DNA of 64,000 bases from Bathelium albidoporum (taxonomy: Eukaryota > Ascomycota > Dothideomycetes > Trypetheliales > Trypetheliaceae): positions 1-64,000 of the forward strand of contig JAGFVP010000070.1 in the NCBI GenBank assembly GCA_021031095.1, written 5' to 3'. The translations under genes were made by a program, and so were the position numbers. The notes beneath the pieces are model-generated. The model was not told the origin of the DNA. It made no database searches and was given only the letters and a program-made list of their open reading frames with translations. Of the stretch, positions 36,396 through 46,301 are shown in pieces. Within the stretch, counting starts at the first letter, position 1, and the number at the start of each line of letters is the position of its first letter.

Positions 36396-37709
36396 TTACT
36401 TCTGAGCATAGCTTTCAAGGTATTGAACCAGCCTTTCTACCGCAGTCACAGGGACAGCGTTGTAGTTAGAGACGCGGATACCTCCTACGCTCCGATGGCC
36501 TTTGAGACCTAGTAGATTCAACTTGGTCGCACCATCTAAGAACTCTTTCTCCTTGTCGGCACTGGCGCCATGCACTCGGACGCAGATGTTCATTCTACTT
36601 CTGACTGACTTGTCAGGGACTACCTTGTAGACATTCGGATATTTATCGAGGACTTCGTAGATCATGTCCGATTTCTTCTGTGAGATTGCTTCTTGTCCTT
36701 GCACTCTTTGAGCTTGGTAAGTGTTGTTGAGCTCTTGCATTACTCTCCCGGCCACCCAGACATCAAAGATGGGAAGCGTGTTGTACAGTGAATTATTCTT
36801 GGCGATGGTCGGCCAGTCGAACACAATGGGACTGATTGGAAGCCCGAGAGCACGCAAGGTCTCGGAAGAAGCAAGCTTCGACTGCGGAGGCAGTAATGAT
36901 TTCCGTAGTATGACAATCGTGATGCCAGTGTTCCCGACGTTCTTCTGTGCGCCTCCGAAGATGACGGAATACTTGCGCACGTCGACGCGTCGACTGATGA
37001 AGTTGGAGCTCATGTCTGCCACGACGAGGCGTTCATCATCTCCAGAAGTTGATTCAAGGCATGACGGGAATTTGGGAAATTCTACTCCATCAACAGTCTC
37101 GTTGTCGCAGTAATATACCAAGGCAGCGCCGCTCCCACCTTGACTCTTGGCTGCCGTGAGTTTCCATTCGTCTTCGGTAGGAATCTTGCCAAATTTTCCA
37201 TCATTGGATTTTCGAGCGTCCAGAGCAACGTTGACATGTTCGGAGCCGACAAGCCTCGCTGCCTCTTGGGATGCTTTCAGCGACCAGGATCCAGTAACGA
37301 GATAGTCCAATTTCAACTCTTCTTTGACTTGTTGCCTTAAAAGTTCCAACACCCTGGAATTCAAGTCCCCAGACTGTCCGCTCGTAACCCCGAGCTCTTG
37401 CTCAATCTTCTGTCTGCGTTTCTCTACCCATAGTCCAACCATGTGATATACCACGGCGCTGAACTCCCCGCTGCCTCCACCCTGAAGAAAGAGTATTTCG
37501 TAGTCATCAGGGATGTCCAAAAGGGTGGAAAGGGCCTGTTTAGTGTCGGCGAGCACCTTGTTTGCTTCGGGTGACCGGTGAGATATCTCGGCGATCCCAA
37601 TGCCACCGTTGTTAAAGTTGAGCAGGGCTTTCGAAGCTTCTTCTAGGACTGGGGTAGGGAGAGGCGCTGGGCCTGCACCAAAGTAGGCAACTTCTTCCCT
37701 GGACGGCAT
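36396..37709 (-). CDS. SER1: Phosphoserine aminotransferase
   Basis: A PLP enzyme converting 3-phosphohydroxypyruvate and glutamate to 3-phosphoserine in cytosolic serine biosynthesis. A single exon encodes 437 residues, a little longer than the yeast protein (395). Family features are present: FGAGPAPLPTPVLEEA at the N-terminus, GIAEISHRSPEANKVL, LFLQGGGSGEFSAVVYHM (phosphate-binding Gly loop), DMSSNFISRRVDVRKY and VIFGGAQKNVGNTGIT, whose Lys carries PLP, then LLGLKGHRSVGGIRVS and YNAVPVTAVERLVQYL. A short insert rich in Gln/Arg/Ser near residues 105-130 (QELGVTSGQSGDLNSR) is longer than in bacteria. The gene is divergent from the homoaconitase gene, with a Gcn4-type site between. Confidence 0.93.
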   Translation of the reverse strand: MPSREEVAYFGAGPAPLPTPVLEEASKALLNFNNGGIGIAEISHRSPEANKVLADTKQALSTLLDIPDDYEILFLQGGGSGEFSAVVYHMVGLWVEKRRQKIEQELGVTSGQSGDLNSRVLELLRQQVKEELKLDYLVTGSWSLKASQEAARLVGSEHVNVALDARKSNDGKFGKIPTEDEWKLTAAKSQGGSGAALVYYCDNETVDGVEFPKFPSCLESTSGDDERLVVADMSSNFISRRVDVRKYSVIFGGAQKNVGNTGITIVILRKSLLPPQSKLASSETLRALGLPISPIVFDWPTIAKNNSLYNTLPIFDVWVAGRVMQELNNTYQAQRVQGQEAISQKKSDMIYEVLDKYPNVYKVVPDKSVRSRMNICVRVHGASADKEKEFLDGATKLNLLGLKGHRSVGGIRVSNYNAVPVTAVERLVQYLESYAQK

Positions 37710-37765
37710 AATTGTGAGTATGCTGATGTTCGAAACTCAGTCGGGAGAAGAACTGTGCGTGATTT

Positions 37766-37772
37766 TGACTCA
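37766..37772 (+). promoter_or_regulatory. TGACTCA site (Gcn4/CPC1/CpcA type) between SER1 and LYS4
   Basis: The seven bases TGACTCA (followed by T) match the core bound by the bZIP activator of the general amino-acid control (Gcn4 in yeast, CPC1/CpcA in filamentous fungi). The site lies 57 bp upstream of the SER1 ATG and about 135 bp upstream of the proposed LYS4 ATG, so one element could serve both divergent biosynthetic genes. Binding is inferred from the consensus. Confidence 0.6.
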
Positions 37773-37907
37773 TCCCACCATCTTATGTTGCCCCACGCTT
37801 TTAAAAATCCGGGGATTTTGTTCAGCCAATCGGAGGCTGACCGCGGACTTCTTGACCTTCGCTCACAGGGAACCTCGAGTTCAATAAGCTGGGCTTCTGG
37901 GAGATAA

Positions 37908-40529
37908 ATGGCAGTGATTGGAGGAAGAGTGCCCCCTCAAAGGGCGTTGGTAGGCATAATTGATGCTATTCCATCTTCTCGTCGTGGCTAATGTGGATGA
38001 CAGTTTTCACTGTTTTCATTTACTGCAAGACGCGCCTGCATACGACCCTTGAGAGCTCTTCAATCGCACAGACTTCCTTCTTCACGAATAAGACTCTATT
38101 CGACTCCCACCCAGAGGAGGCAAGCCGAAACGCAAGATGTCTTCCACGCGCAAGCTGAAGACCCATTGGCTGCCCAATTACTCTTCTCGGACAAGGCACC
38201 TTCATCCACACCCCAAACCCTTACAGAAAAGATAGTTCAGAGATATTCTGTGGGACTTCCAGAGGGCAAGTTCGTCAAGTCAGGCGACTATGTCACGCTT
38301 GCGCCGCATCAATGCATGACACACGACAATTCATGGCCTGTGGCTCTGAAGTTCATGTCCATTGGCGCTTCTAAGATCCACGACAAAAAGCAGATCGTTA
38401 TGACCTTGGATCATGATGTTCAGAATAAGAGTGAGACAAATCTCAAAAAATACAGACAGATTGAGCAGTTCGCACGTGAGCAAGGCGTCGATTTCTATCC
38501 AGCAGGACGGGGTATCGGCCATCAAATCATGGTCGAAGAGGGCTATGCTTGGCCAGGTACCTTGGCAGTTGCTTCAGATAGTCATACCAACATGTACGGT
38601 GGGATCGGTTGCTTAGGGACGCCTGTCGTGAGAACAGATGCTGCAAGCATCTGGGCGACAGGCCGGACGTGGTGGCAAATCCCGCCCATTGCCAAAGTTA
38701 CGTTCACTGGGACGCTTCCCAGAGGCGTAACGGGTAAAGATATTATCGTCGCACTTTGCGGTCTCTTCAACAACGACGAAGTCCTCAATCATGCCATCGA
38801 ATTCACCGGAAGCGCTGAGACTCTCTCTACCCTTGGCATCGATGACCGTCTCGCCATTGCTAATATGACGACGGAGTGGGGGGCTCTCTCAGGAATTTTC
38901 CCAATCGACTCTCTTCTTCAGCGTTGGCTCCGCTTTAAGGCTACCGAAGCCAATATGTACAAGTCCGCTTCCCTCAGCTCCAGCTCGACTGATCTGCGCT
39001 TCAACCATCCTCGCCTTGACACGCTCTTCTCCCCTCCCCAGCTGTCCGCCGACCCGGGCGCCAAATACGCCAAATCCCTCTTCCTTAACCTCTCCACTCT
39101 ACAACCCTACGTTTCCGGACCCAACAGCGTCAAGATCGCCACCCCGCTCTCGACTCTCGAAGCCCAGTCTCTCAAAATCGACAAGGCCTACCTCGTATCC
39201 TGCACCAACAGCCGCGCTTCCGACCTCGCCGCGGCAGCTAAGGTCTTCAAAGACGCCGCCGCCACCAACAACGGCGTCGTCCCCAAGATTCCCGACCACG
39301 TAAGCTTCTACATCGCCGCCGCCAGCTCGATCGAGCAACAGGCTGCCGAGGAACAGGGCGACTGGCAAGCGATGCTTGACGCGGGCGCTCAACCGCTGCC
39401 TTCGGGCTGCGGGCCGTGCATCGGTCTTGGCACGGGACTGCTGGAGACCGGGGAGGTGGGCATCAGTGCGTCGAACCGCAACTTCAAGGGACGCATGGGC
39501 TCCCGCGACGCCAAGGCGTATCTGGCGAGCCCTGAAGTCGTGGCGGCAAGTGCGCTGCAGGGCAGGATTGCGGGACCAGGGTGGTACGAGAAGCCTGAGG
39601 GTGTGGATAACGTGAAGGTGATACTGGGCGAGGGTACGGGCGAGGAGCAGGTCGATAAGACGGTGTCGGTCGAGGAAGCCCTGGAGAAGATCATCGCGCA
39701 GGCAGAAGCGAAGATCGGGGAGGCGGAAAACGCTGGCGTCGCTGCTGCTGCTGATGTCTCCTCGTCCTCTATCTCCAGTGCTGCTGTAGAAGAAGGCGAA
39801 GACACCCTCACCGATATCCTCCCCGGCTTTCCGGAACGCGTCAGCGGCGAAATCGTCTACTGCTCCGGCGACAACATCAACACCGACGCCATCTACCCCG
39901 GCAAATACACCTATCAAGACGACGTACCCGCCGTCAAGATGGCCGAGGTCTGCATGGAGAACTACGACCCCTCGTTCCGCGACACCGCGCGCGCCGGCGA
40001 CATCCTCGTCGCGGGCTTCAACTTCGGCTGCGGCAGCTCGCGCGAGCAGGCCGCCACCGCCATCCTCGCCAAGGGCATCCCGCTCGTCGTGGCGGGCAGC
40101 TTCGGCAACATCTTCCAGCGCAACAGCATCAACAACGCGCTCATGGGCGTCGAGGTGCCGCGGCTGGTGCACCGGCTGCGCGAGACGTTTGCGCCGGACG
40201 CCGCGCCAGCTGCTGGTGGTGCTGGTGGTGCAGCAGCGAAGAAGAAGAAGGAAGAAGGAGTCACTGAGCCGGAGGCGAACAAGCAGAGCTTGGATACACC
40301 GCCTCCGGCGCCGGTGGAGAAGCAGCGCCAGGACGACGGTGTTTTGACCCGCCGTACGGGTTGGACGTTTGAGTGGGATGTGAGGCGGAGCTTGGTGACG
40401 GTTCAGGAGGGGGAGGGAGGCGAGAGGTGGAGCCAGAAGGTTGGGGAGCTGCCGCCGAATGTGCAAGAAATTATTGCCAGAGGGGGATTGGAGAAATGGG
40501 TTGCTGCTGAGATTGGGAAGGCGAATTGA
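37908..40529 (+). CDS. LYS4: Homoaconitase, mitochondrial (lysine biosynthesis)
   Basis: An iron-sulfur hydro-lyase that converts homocitrate or homoaconitate to homoisocitrate in the alpha-aminoadipate lysine pathway. The main exon (38004-40529) has no ATG before the conserved part. I propose a 42-nt first exon (37908-37949, MAVIGGRVPPQRAL) joined across a 54-nt intron (donor GTAGGC, branch GCTAAT, acceptor GACAG) in phase to FSLFSFTARRACIRPLRALQ, an Arg-rich mitochondrial presequence; the total is 855 residues. Family motifs follow: HQCMTHDNSWPVALKF, MTLDHDVQNKSE, GRGIGHQIMVEEG, SDSHTNMYGGIGCLG, the cluster-binding Cys in VSCTNSRASDLAAAA and the CxxC in LPSGCGPCIGLGTG, and the C-terminal swivel domain with FNFGCGSSREQAATA and GSFGNIFQRNSINNAL. 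A low-complexity Lys/Glu/Pro-rich insert (about residues 725-770) precedes the final strand pair. Confidence 0.9.
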
Positions 40530-40639
40530 AGAAAACGCACTGATTTTCCACAGTTGGACGGGCTTCGTATGGTAGTCAAAACTTTGGAACCCTCGAGCGT
40601 TCAGGTATGTGCAAATTAAATCCCACGCCCTTAGGTTCT

Positions 40640-43166
40640 TTATGCAAGCAATGCGAACAGCAAGTGCGTCTTCTTCCAGTAGTCTGCAGAGCTTTTCTCA
40701 AGACGCTGGCGGGCTGTCTTGTCGATGTTAGCTTTCTTCGTCAATTCAGTGGTGACCTTGTCAAATTGGTCGTCTTTCTCCAAGGAATTTTTCGTCTGCG
40801 CTGAGAGAGCATGGTCCAGATAGAGAATGTCGAGAAGTAGCTGAGTGAAGCACTCTTGCGACGCGGCAGATGAACCTGGGATTGGTTGTGGTGTTGCTTT
40901 GGTTCTCTCCATCTCCTGCGATTTGCTCTCTTCGGGTTTGGAGTCCTCATCTTCGTTTCCAGCGTCTTCAGGCTCGTCTTCCTGCTGATGCCCATTCAGC
41001 AGAGGCGGCTTACGTTCAGAATCGGAATCATTCATGAGCTCGAGCAAGCCAGTCGTTCTTGCGCTAAGAAGATGAATCTTTAGTGCATTGACGGTCATCC
41101 GGTTCCAGAGATCATGTCCCGAATCGCTCATTTTTCCCACCAACTCGCGTAAAAATCTAAACACGGCTGGAGAAGGCTGGATAGGAAGGGGAGGTGTTCC
41201 TTCCCACAGTGTTCGGGCCGGGCAATGGTTGTTCTCGAGGTATTGCCGGACAGCGGCATGAAGCTTAGAAGTGAGGCGATCGCTAACAGAGGCAGCCAAT
41301 AGCTGACGAGACGATGTCTCAACAGAGGTTGCGTGTAGACTGGCGGAAAATTTCGAAGCAAGAATGACACCAAGCCTGGGTACGCGCCTTCGCAGCTCTC
41401 GCAAGGCACGGAGTAGGAATATAGCCTTGTCGCCGCTTTGCTGTTCGTCGGGCAATGCCTTGTCCAGTGCATCTAGATCGTGTCTCAGATGCTGAAAGGC
41501 ATCTCCGACTGCATACTCAAGTGTCTGTTCGAGCGCTCTCGGATCCTTGGTACTTAAAAGCGATTGAGGCGGTTCTGGGAGAATGTCGAGGGCGATGTCA
41601 TCGGGATCCTCATCCCACCTTATTTCCTTCATTTTCTTGATAATGAGTTGAGCCTCCTCTATGGATTGAATCCACTTATCAAATGCAAGGAGGACTTCAT
41701 CAACAGCTTTGCTTCTTCCGTGCTGGCGAGCAAGGATACTTTGGATCCCTTGAATTAATTCGCTACCAACGTTCACAGTAACAGTAGTAGGATCCCAAAG
41801 ACCGATGTCCGAGTTGGCGATATGCGGTTTCCAATATGATATGGTGCTTGAGACTGCTTCAGATACAGAACGCAGACCACTGGTTCGGCCGTGTAACGCC
41901 TCTGCTATTTTTTCCATCATTACTTTGCGAAGGTCATCGAGCACATCGACGGCTTCGGAAGTTGGACTAGGCTGTAGAGACGAGAGCCAGAGCTTCAAAA
42001 GCTCCTTTCTTAATTGAACCAACTTCATGAGATCTATCTCAGGACCTAGCGCGTCGCGTAAACCCGATAGGAAAGACCTCATTGCGTCCGAAGCCCAATT
42101 TTGAAGCAGAGCCTCGGCCTCAGATTTTTGTAGCTGGTCGTGTCGTGGTCGTGGCGTAAACTGTCGTATGTCTTCTGAAACCCATCGGCCATGTATGTCC
42201 AGTTGTAGTTCAGCAAGCTCCGCAATGCTCGGGTCTTGCAGCAACGACTGTGTTTTGGACGTCTCGAGCGCTTTTGCAAGTTTTTTAGGAAAAACAGATT
42301 GTGTATCTTGCAGGGTACCAATAAAGAGTTTCATGGCGTCAAGGACAGCAGTCTGTACATCCGTATATCCTCGCAGTCTACCCGAAATTGCCTCGGATCT
42401 CATGTGGTGGAAATGTCGTAGGACGTCCGTAGGCGTCGAGCTAGTTGCTAAGCAAAAAGCATGCATGCTTTCGATTAGTACCGATTTCTCAACACAAGGA
42501 TCAGCAAAAATCATATCAATGTACTTGAGCAGTTTTGCTCGAATATGTGCAAGCTTATCTCGCAGATCATCAACGAGGGGCACATGAGATGGGGTGTTCG
42601 CTAGAGCTTTGTGGAGTAATCTTGCAATGACAAGAACCTTTGCTGCCAGTAGAGAGGATCCAGAACGTCTCAACAGACGTGTGATGACCGTATGACAGCC
42701 TTGAAAAACAAAGAGTTGAGAGGCAAAGCCGTGTTCTTCGGCAACTAGGAGTATAATCAGCTTGATATCCACAAAGGGATTAGAAGTGCGAGAGCAAACC
42801 TTGCGAAGCTCTGTATTTCGTCATATTCTCCATGTTTCGATTAATCTTTTCTAGTACACGGGAGTTGCATTCCAGTCCAATATCTCCGAGAGTTGCCTCG
42901 ACCTGCTGCATCTGCCCGTCCATCTCAATGATACGCTCCGCAGTGCGAAGGAGATCCCGATATGAAGACCTACCTAATAGTTAGGCTTCAAACCTCATAA
43001 ACTTCGAGCAGCTGTCAGCTCACCCAACAAGTGCCCTTAGCTTCTCTCGATTTTCTTCGATGTCCGCGCGCAGCCTCTTCTCCAGCTGTCGCACCACCGG
43101 AATTGGGTGCTGAAAGGCATCCTCCCACGACTTGAGAGATTTTGCTTCTAATGTTGCTACCGCCAT
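40640..43166 (-). CDS. COG1: Conserved oligomeric Golgi complex subunit 1
   Basis: A subunit of lobe A of the COG tethering complex, which acts in retrograde transport within the Golgi. Exons 43166-43024, 42969-42800 and 42744-40640 join in phase to 805 residues. The N-terminus, SWEDAFQHPIPVVRQLEKRLRADI and VGSSYRDLLRTAERIIEMDG, is the Vps51/Exo84-like coiled-coil start of COG1. The long helical remainder includes HGFASQLFVFQGCH, DIHGRWVSEDIRQFTPRP and an acidic low-complexity stretch near residue 690 (QQEDEPEDAGNEDEDSKPEE). The C-terminal FWKKTHLLFALLA-like end (DYWKKTHLLFALLA) is present. Its stop is only 110 bp from that of LYS4 (convergent). A transposon sits about 320 bp upstream of the start codon. 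Confidence 0.85.
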
Positions 43167-43484
43167 GGCTAGCGAGCACTTGACTCTGTCGTCCTGCTTC
43201 GTACCGAAAGAGCTGAGAGTGCTAATGCATACTCCGTAATGCTGATGATTTTTGAGATCTGTCTTATTCTAGAAATCAACGCCAGTCCGTGCACGATGCT
43301 GATCAATGCAAAGCTGAGAAGATACTAAATCATATATATAATCTTACTTGCGATGAACAAAAACGACTCCTAATCAAGGGACTGTGTATGATCATGAACT
43401 AAAAATCAGTTGTATCATATTATCTGCTAAAAATCGTCACTACCAACTCGGATGTGATGACATGCTGTATACGCTTTTGCATGG
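43167..43484. promoter_or_regulatory. COG1 upstream region truncated by transposon
   Basis: About 318 bp between the COG1 ATG and the left end of the transposon; it must hold the core COG1 promoter. No specific site recognised. Confidence 0.45.
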
Positions 43485-43521
43485 CACGCGGGTGACAAAA
43501 AAACCCGCACACCAAATTTCT
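43485..43521 (+). repeat. Left terminal inverted repeat of the transposon
   Basis: Begins CACGCGGGTGACAAAA and ends CACACCAAATTTCT. It matches the reverse complement of the right end at 36 of 37 positions. Confidence 0.88.
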
Positions 43522-43634
43522 ATCACCTTATCAACCCCCCTAATTTTACTAGTAATTTGCTAGCAAAATTCGGCCAATTTAAAACAGTATTTAAAATTTA
43601 TTTACTACTGTTATTTGCTGTTTACTGTATATCA

Positions 43635-44832
43635 CTAAAATCCAGTCATTCGTCCTTCCATCTCAATTACAGTCCTTAATCTCTCAGGCATGGATTCCAT
43701 CCTCTTATTAATAAAGTCATCAGAGATCCTATTCCATGCTGCTTCAGCAATCTCTTTAGTATCACTATTATCCCAATGAGGATATTTCCTGAGGTCCTGT
43801 TTCAGTGGCTGCCAGCAATTCTTAATAGGTGCTAGATCAGGTGAGCCAGCACAGTTGAAGTAGTGCTTTAATCCAGCCTATTCAGAATAAGCTGATATAG
43901 TCAAATAGGCTACTGCTGCTGCTGCTGCTGCTGTTTTATCTCACCTGCTGCTTCCATTTCTGTACAGGGCATCTGGCAGCGTTTTTACCTTGGCTGCCAT
44001 GGCCTGAATCACCATCCTCTTCTAAGACGAAATCGTCTCCACGATCAAGCCACGGCTTCACGACCTTTTGAAGGATCTCATCCAAATAGACCTGTTTACT
44101 TATTTTGCCATTTGAGTTCCCTGGAACCTCATACCAGATCAACCTGGATTTGAAGTTATAGCCAATTACGGCCCAGGCATGTAGCCGTTTTGAGTTAACA
44201 GCTGCTGTAGAATCATCTGCTTCTTAGATACAGTCAAAACAATAGCGTTCTCCAGGTTTCCGTATGATATACAGTTTGCCTTAAGGCCCAATCCCCCAGT
44301 GAGCCTCATCAGATGACCGTACTCGTCTCTAATCCTCAGGTTCAGGATAGCGTTCCAGCATAACTGAGGAATAATCAACTCGTCTCATACGAAGGCTTTC
44401 ATTAACCCAGCCTTTTCGACAGGCTATACACTTATGGTAATCCATTGTTCCCATGTGGCGCTGTATCGTTCGTCCTGAAGCATCAATTCCAGCCTCCCAG
44501 CCAAGCTGCTGCCAAGTGAGACACCGAGCTGCAAAACCTTCATCCTCAATAATCCGCTCCATCTCACGAGTCTCACGTGGAGTAATCTTAAATGGCCTGC
44601 CTCTATGATCTGTATCCTCATCATCTTGATTATGGTGCCTTCGTATAGAGCTCTCAGGTCGTAACATCTCCCATCCCTGGCGATGACTGACGCCAAATTA
44701 ACGAAAAACATCTTCTTTAAAATAATCTATACCTTTAGCATCAAGATATTCAATAGCGCCCTTAATTTTTGCTTTGACTGGTGTCTTAAAATGAGGATTA
44801 TAAGTTGGTTCTGTTTGATCATCGCCTGCCAT
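43635..44832 (-). pseudogene. Transposase of the Tc1/mariner-like element, nonsense-mutated
   Basis: From an ATG at 44832 (MAGDDQTEPTYNP) a single minus-strand frame runs to a stop at 43637-43635 with four internal stops: TAA at 44700-44698, TAG at 44331-44329, TAA at 44283-44281 and TAA at 44226-44224. A helix-turn-helix DNA-binding part is seen (RETREMERIIEDEGFAARC, then WQQLGWEAGIDASGRTIQRH). The DDE-type core shows DEAHWGIGP (first acid), EEDGDSGHG (second acid) and SPDLAPIKNCWQPLKQD near the end, where Lys stands in place of the usual Glu of PIEN-W, so the third acid is lost. A likely intron (43944-43878, GTGAGA to AATAG) contains a CAG/CTG microsatellite. The element cannot make a functional enzyme. 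Confidence 0.82.
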
Positions 44833-44862
44833 AGTAATTTTGGTGTGTGTGGATGCGGGGTA

Positions 44863-44899
44863 AGAAATTTGGTGTGCGGGTTTGTTTGTCACCCGCGTG
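44863..44899 (-). repeat. Right terminal inverted repeat of the transposon
   Basis: On the minus strand it begins CACGCGGGTGACAAACAAAC, the one difference from the left end being C for A in the central A run. Confidence 0.88.
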
Positions 44900-44937
44900 C
44901 ATGGCACAGACCTGGACCCTGACAGAGACAGCGGGCT

Positions 44938-45344
44938 CTAGCGGCCGCTAGCGCCATACTAGCACTTGATTGGACAAAACCTTGGCATCTGCCACATTTC
45001 TAGTGTGCTCGTATCCACGAACTTCGTACATAATTAGATTTAGTTTATATTCAATCCAAGCTATTGAGCTACTATTGAACCCCTGATACCAAGCGAGGCG
45101 TCAGCGGCCGCTAGTGAGTGGATCATCTGCTAACAAATGTTAACCAGAGCGTCAGCCCATTACAGTCATTGTCTAGTCTTTTTTACGATTAACAAAGACA
45201 CGATTTAGTGGTTCCCACAGCGACTTGACCCTCTCGGCTTCCTTCTTCACATGATGTTTTTCTTCCTTGTCAAGAATGCCGTCAACCAGCTCTGAATTCA
45301 GCGTAGTAGAAAAGTATCTATTCTGCTTGTTGTATAGCGGCCGC
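44938..45344. repeat. Three GCGGCCGC octamers, two in a TAG-flanked palindrome
   Basis: CTAGCGGCCGCTAG (44938-44951) is a perfect 14-bp palindrome. A near copy, CAGCGGCCGCTAG, lies at 45102-45114, and a third GCGGCCGC at 45337-45344 within the deaminase-like pseudogene. Such GC-rich palindromes are rare in the A/T-richer DNA around them. They may be part of a dispersed element or a binding site, or chance. Confidence 0.5.
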
Positions 45345-45839
45345 GCTCGTAACGTTTCACCGGTATCGCCCGGTGCCCTCACCCGAAATACCTCCTCAAG
45401 GATATCGATATCTTCAGGAACGCCGAGCATTTCGCGCGTGTCTTCATACGTGAATAGGTAGTATATGATGGGGACGCCGGTTCAGGCGAGGCCGCTCAGG
45501 CACAGCGAGTAAGGCTGGTGCGTCGAGAAGAAGACGGTATTTCCGAGTCTCCGGCTGCAAGTCTTTGGGTTGCAGGAAGAACTCTCGGATGCAGTTCGTC
45601 TCACCGTGCAAAAGAGGAGGATCGCGTTTCTGGTTGGTCGTTACAGTTACAGGGTTGAGGTGTTCCTGGGTGGAGATGGCGGCGCCAAAGGGGAGCTTAC
45701 CAGCAGCGACGGACTGGCGAAGCTTCGGGACGATCTGGGTTTCCGCAAGCGTCAGAAGCGTAGAGACAATGACAGACGGCTCATGAACTAGTCCCATAAC
45801 TTTCGCCATGATGCAGGTTTCTCTCTCTAAGGAATCCAT
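45173..45839 (-). pseudogene. Cytidine/deoxycytidylate deaminase-like gene, disrupted
   Basis: On the minus strand an open frame from MDSLERETCIMAKVMG contains GKLPFGAAI and the zinc-site HGETNCIREFF of the cytidine deaminase-like fold. The remainder of the domain continues in a different frame (TVFFSTHQPYSLCLSGLA, then a TGA at 45484-45482, then TGVPIIYYLFTYEDTREML and on to the stop at 45173). Three defects are seen: a one-base insertion near 45541 shifts the frame, the Pro-Cys of the second zinc site reads Pro-Tyr so one metal-binding Cys is missing, and the Trp codon expected after GLA is TGA. It is therefore a pseudogene, not an intron-containing gene. The original product was probably a small nucleoside or base deaminase of unknown substrate. 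Confidence 0.8.
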
Positions 45840-46301
45840 CGATCAGCTGTAATAGGCAGACTTGCGAGCAAAGCATTGAACAGACAGACGTGTCGTCACA
45901 GAGTGGATGATCAGATGAAAAATGAGGTAATGGTGACAGATTGCAGATTGAGCTATGGACATGGCTGCTGAATATATGCAGGTTCAGCAGCAGCAGCACC
46001 TGACCACAAGCGCCTCCCTGTGCACGATGCTCTACTTGCAGTGAGGATCAACCTGAATATTATCAGGCGAAGCAGCTTGGAACAGCTGATATTGACCATG
46101 TTTGTTCTGTCATGACAAAAGCCTTGTGGATGGGCAGTTGGGAAAGCTAAGAATCCAAGCTAATGGAGGTCAACAGATCGATTTGAGCACCCTGCAACAA
46201 AGTGTTCCAAGTGGATGCGCGCTGGTACCAAAACCTATCTCTACCACGATTTCCCCATGCAAAATATACTATACAAGACTGGTGTTAAGATGAACCTGCC
46301 T
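45840..46301. other. Intergenic, no gene seen
   Basis: Between the deaminase-like pseudogene and the 3' end of a minus-strand hypothetical gene. It contains a short CAGCAGCAGCAG run near 45986 and short unconvincing open frames only. Confidence 0.5.

Larger units (their letters stand above)
43485..44899 (-). mobile_element. Tc1/mariner-like (IS630 superfamily) DNA transposon, inactivated
   Basis: A 1415-bp element bounded by 37-bp terminal inverted repeats that differ at one base and flanked on both sides by CATGG (43480-43484 and 44900-44904), which is best read as a 5-bp target-site duplication. The transposase frame runs on the minus strand and is broken by stop codons. TA duplications are usual in Tc1/mariner; CATGG is unlike that, so the exact ends or the family deserve a check. 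Inserted between COG1 and a deaminase-like pseudogene. Confidence 0.85.

Noticed and set aside
38049..38051. TTG as start codon of homoaconitase
   Set aside because: An upstream ATG exon with good splice signals gives a better presequence.
39099..40466. 455-codon minus-strand frame opposite LYS4
   Set aside because: Shadow of a GC-rich coding region; the plus strand shows all homoaconitase motifs.
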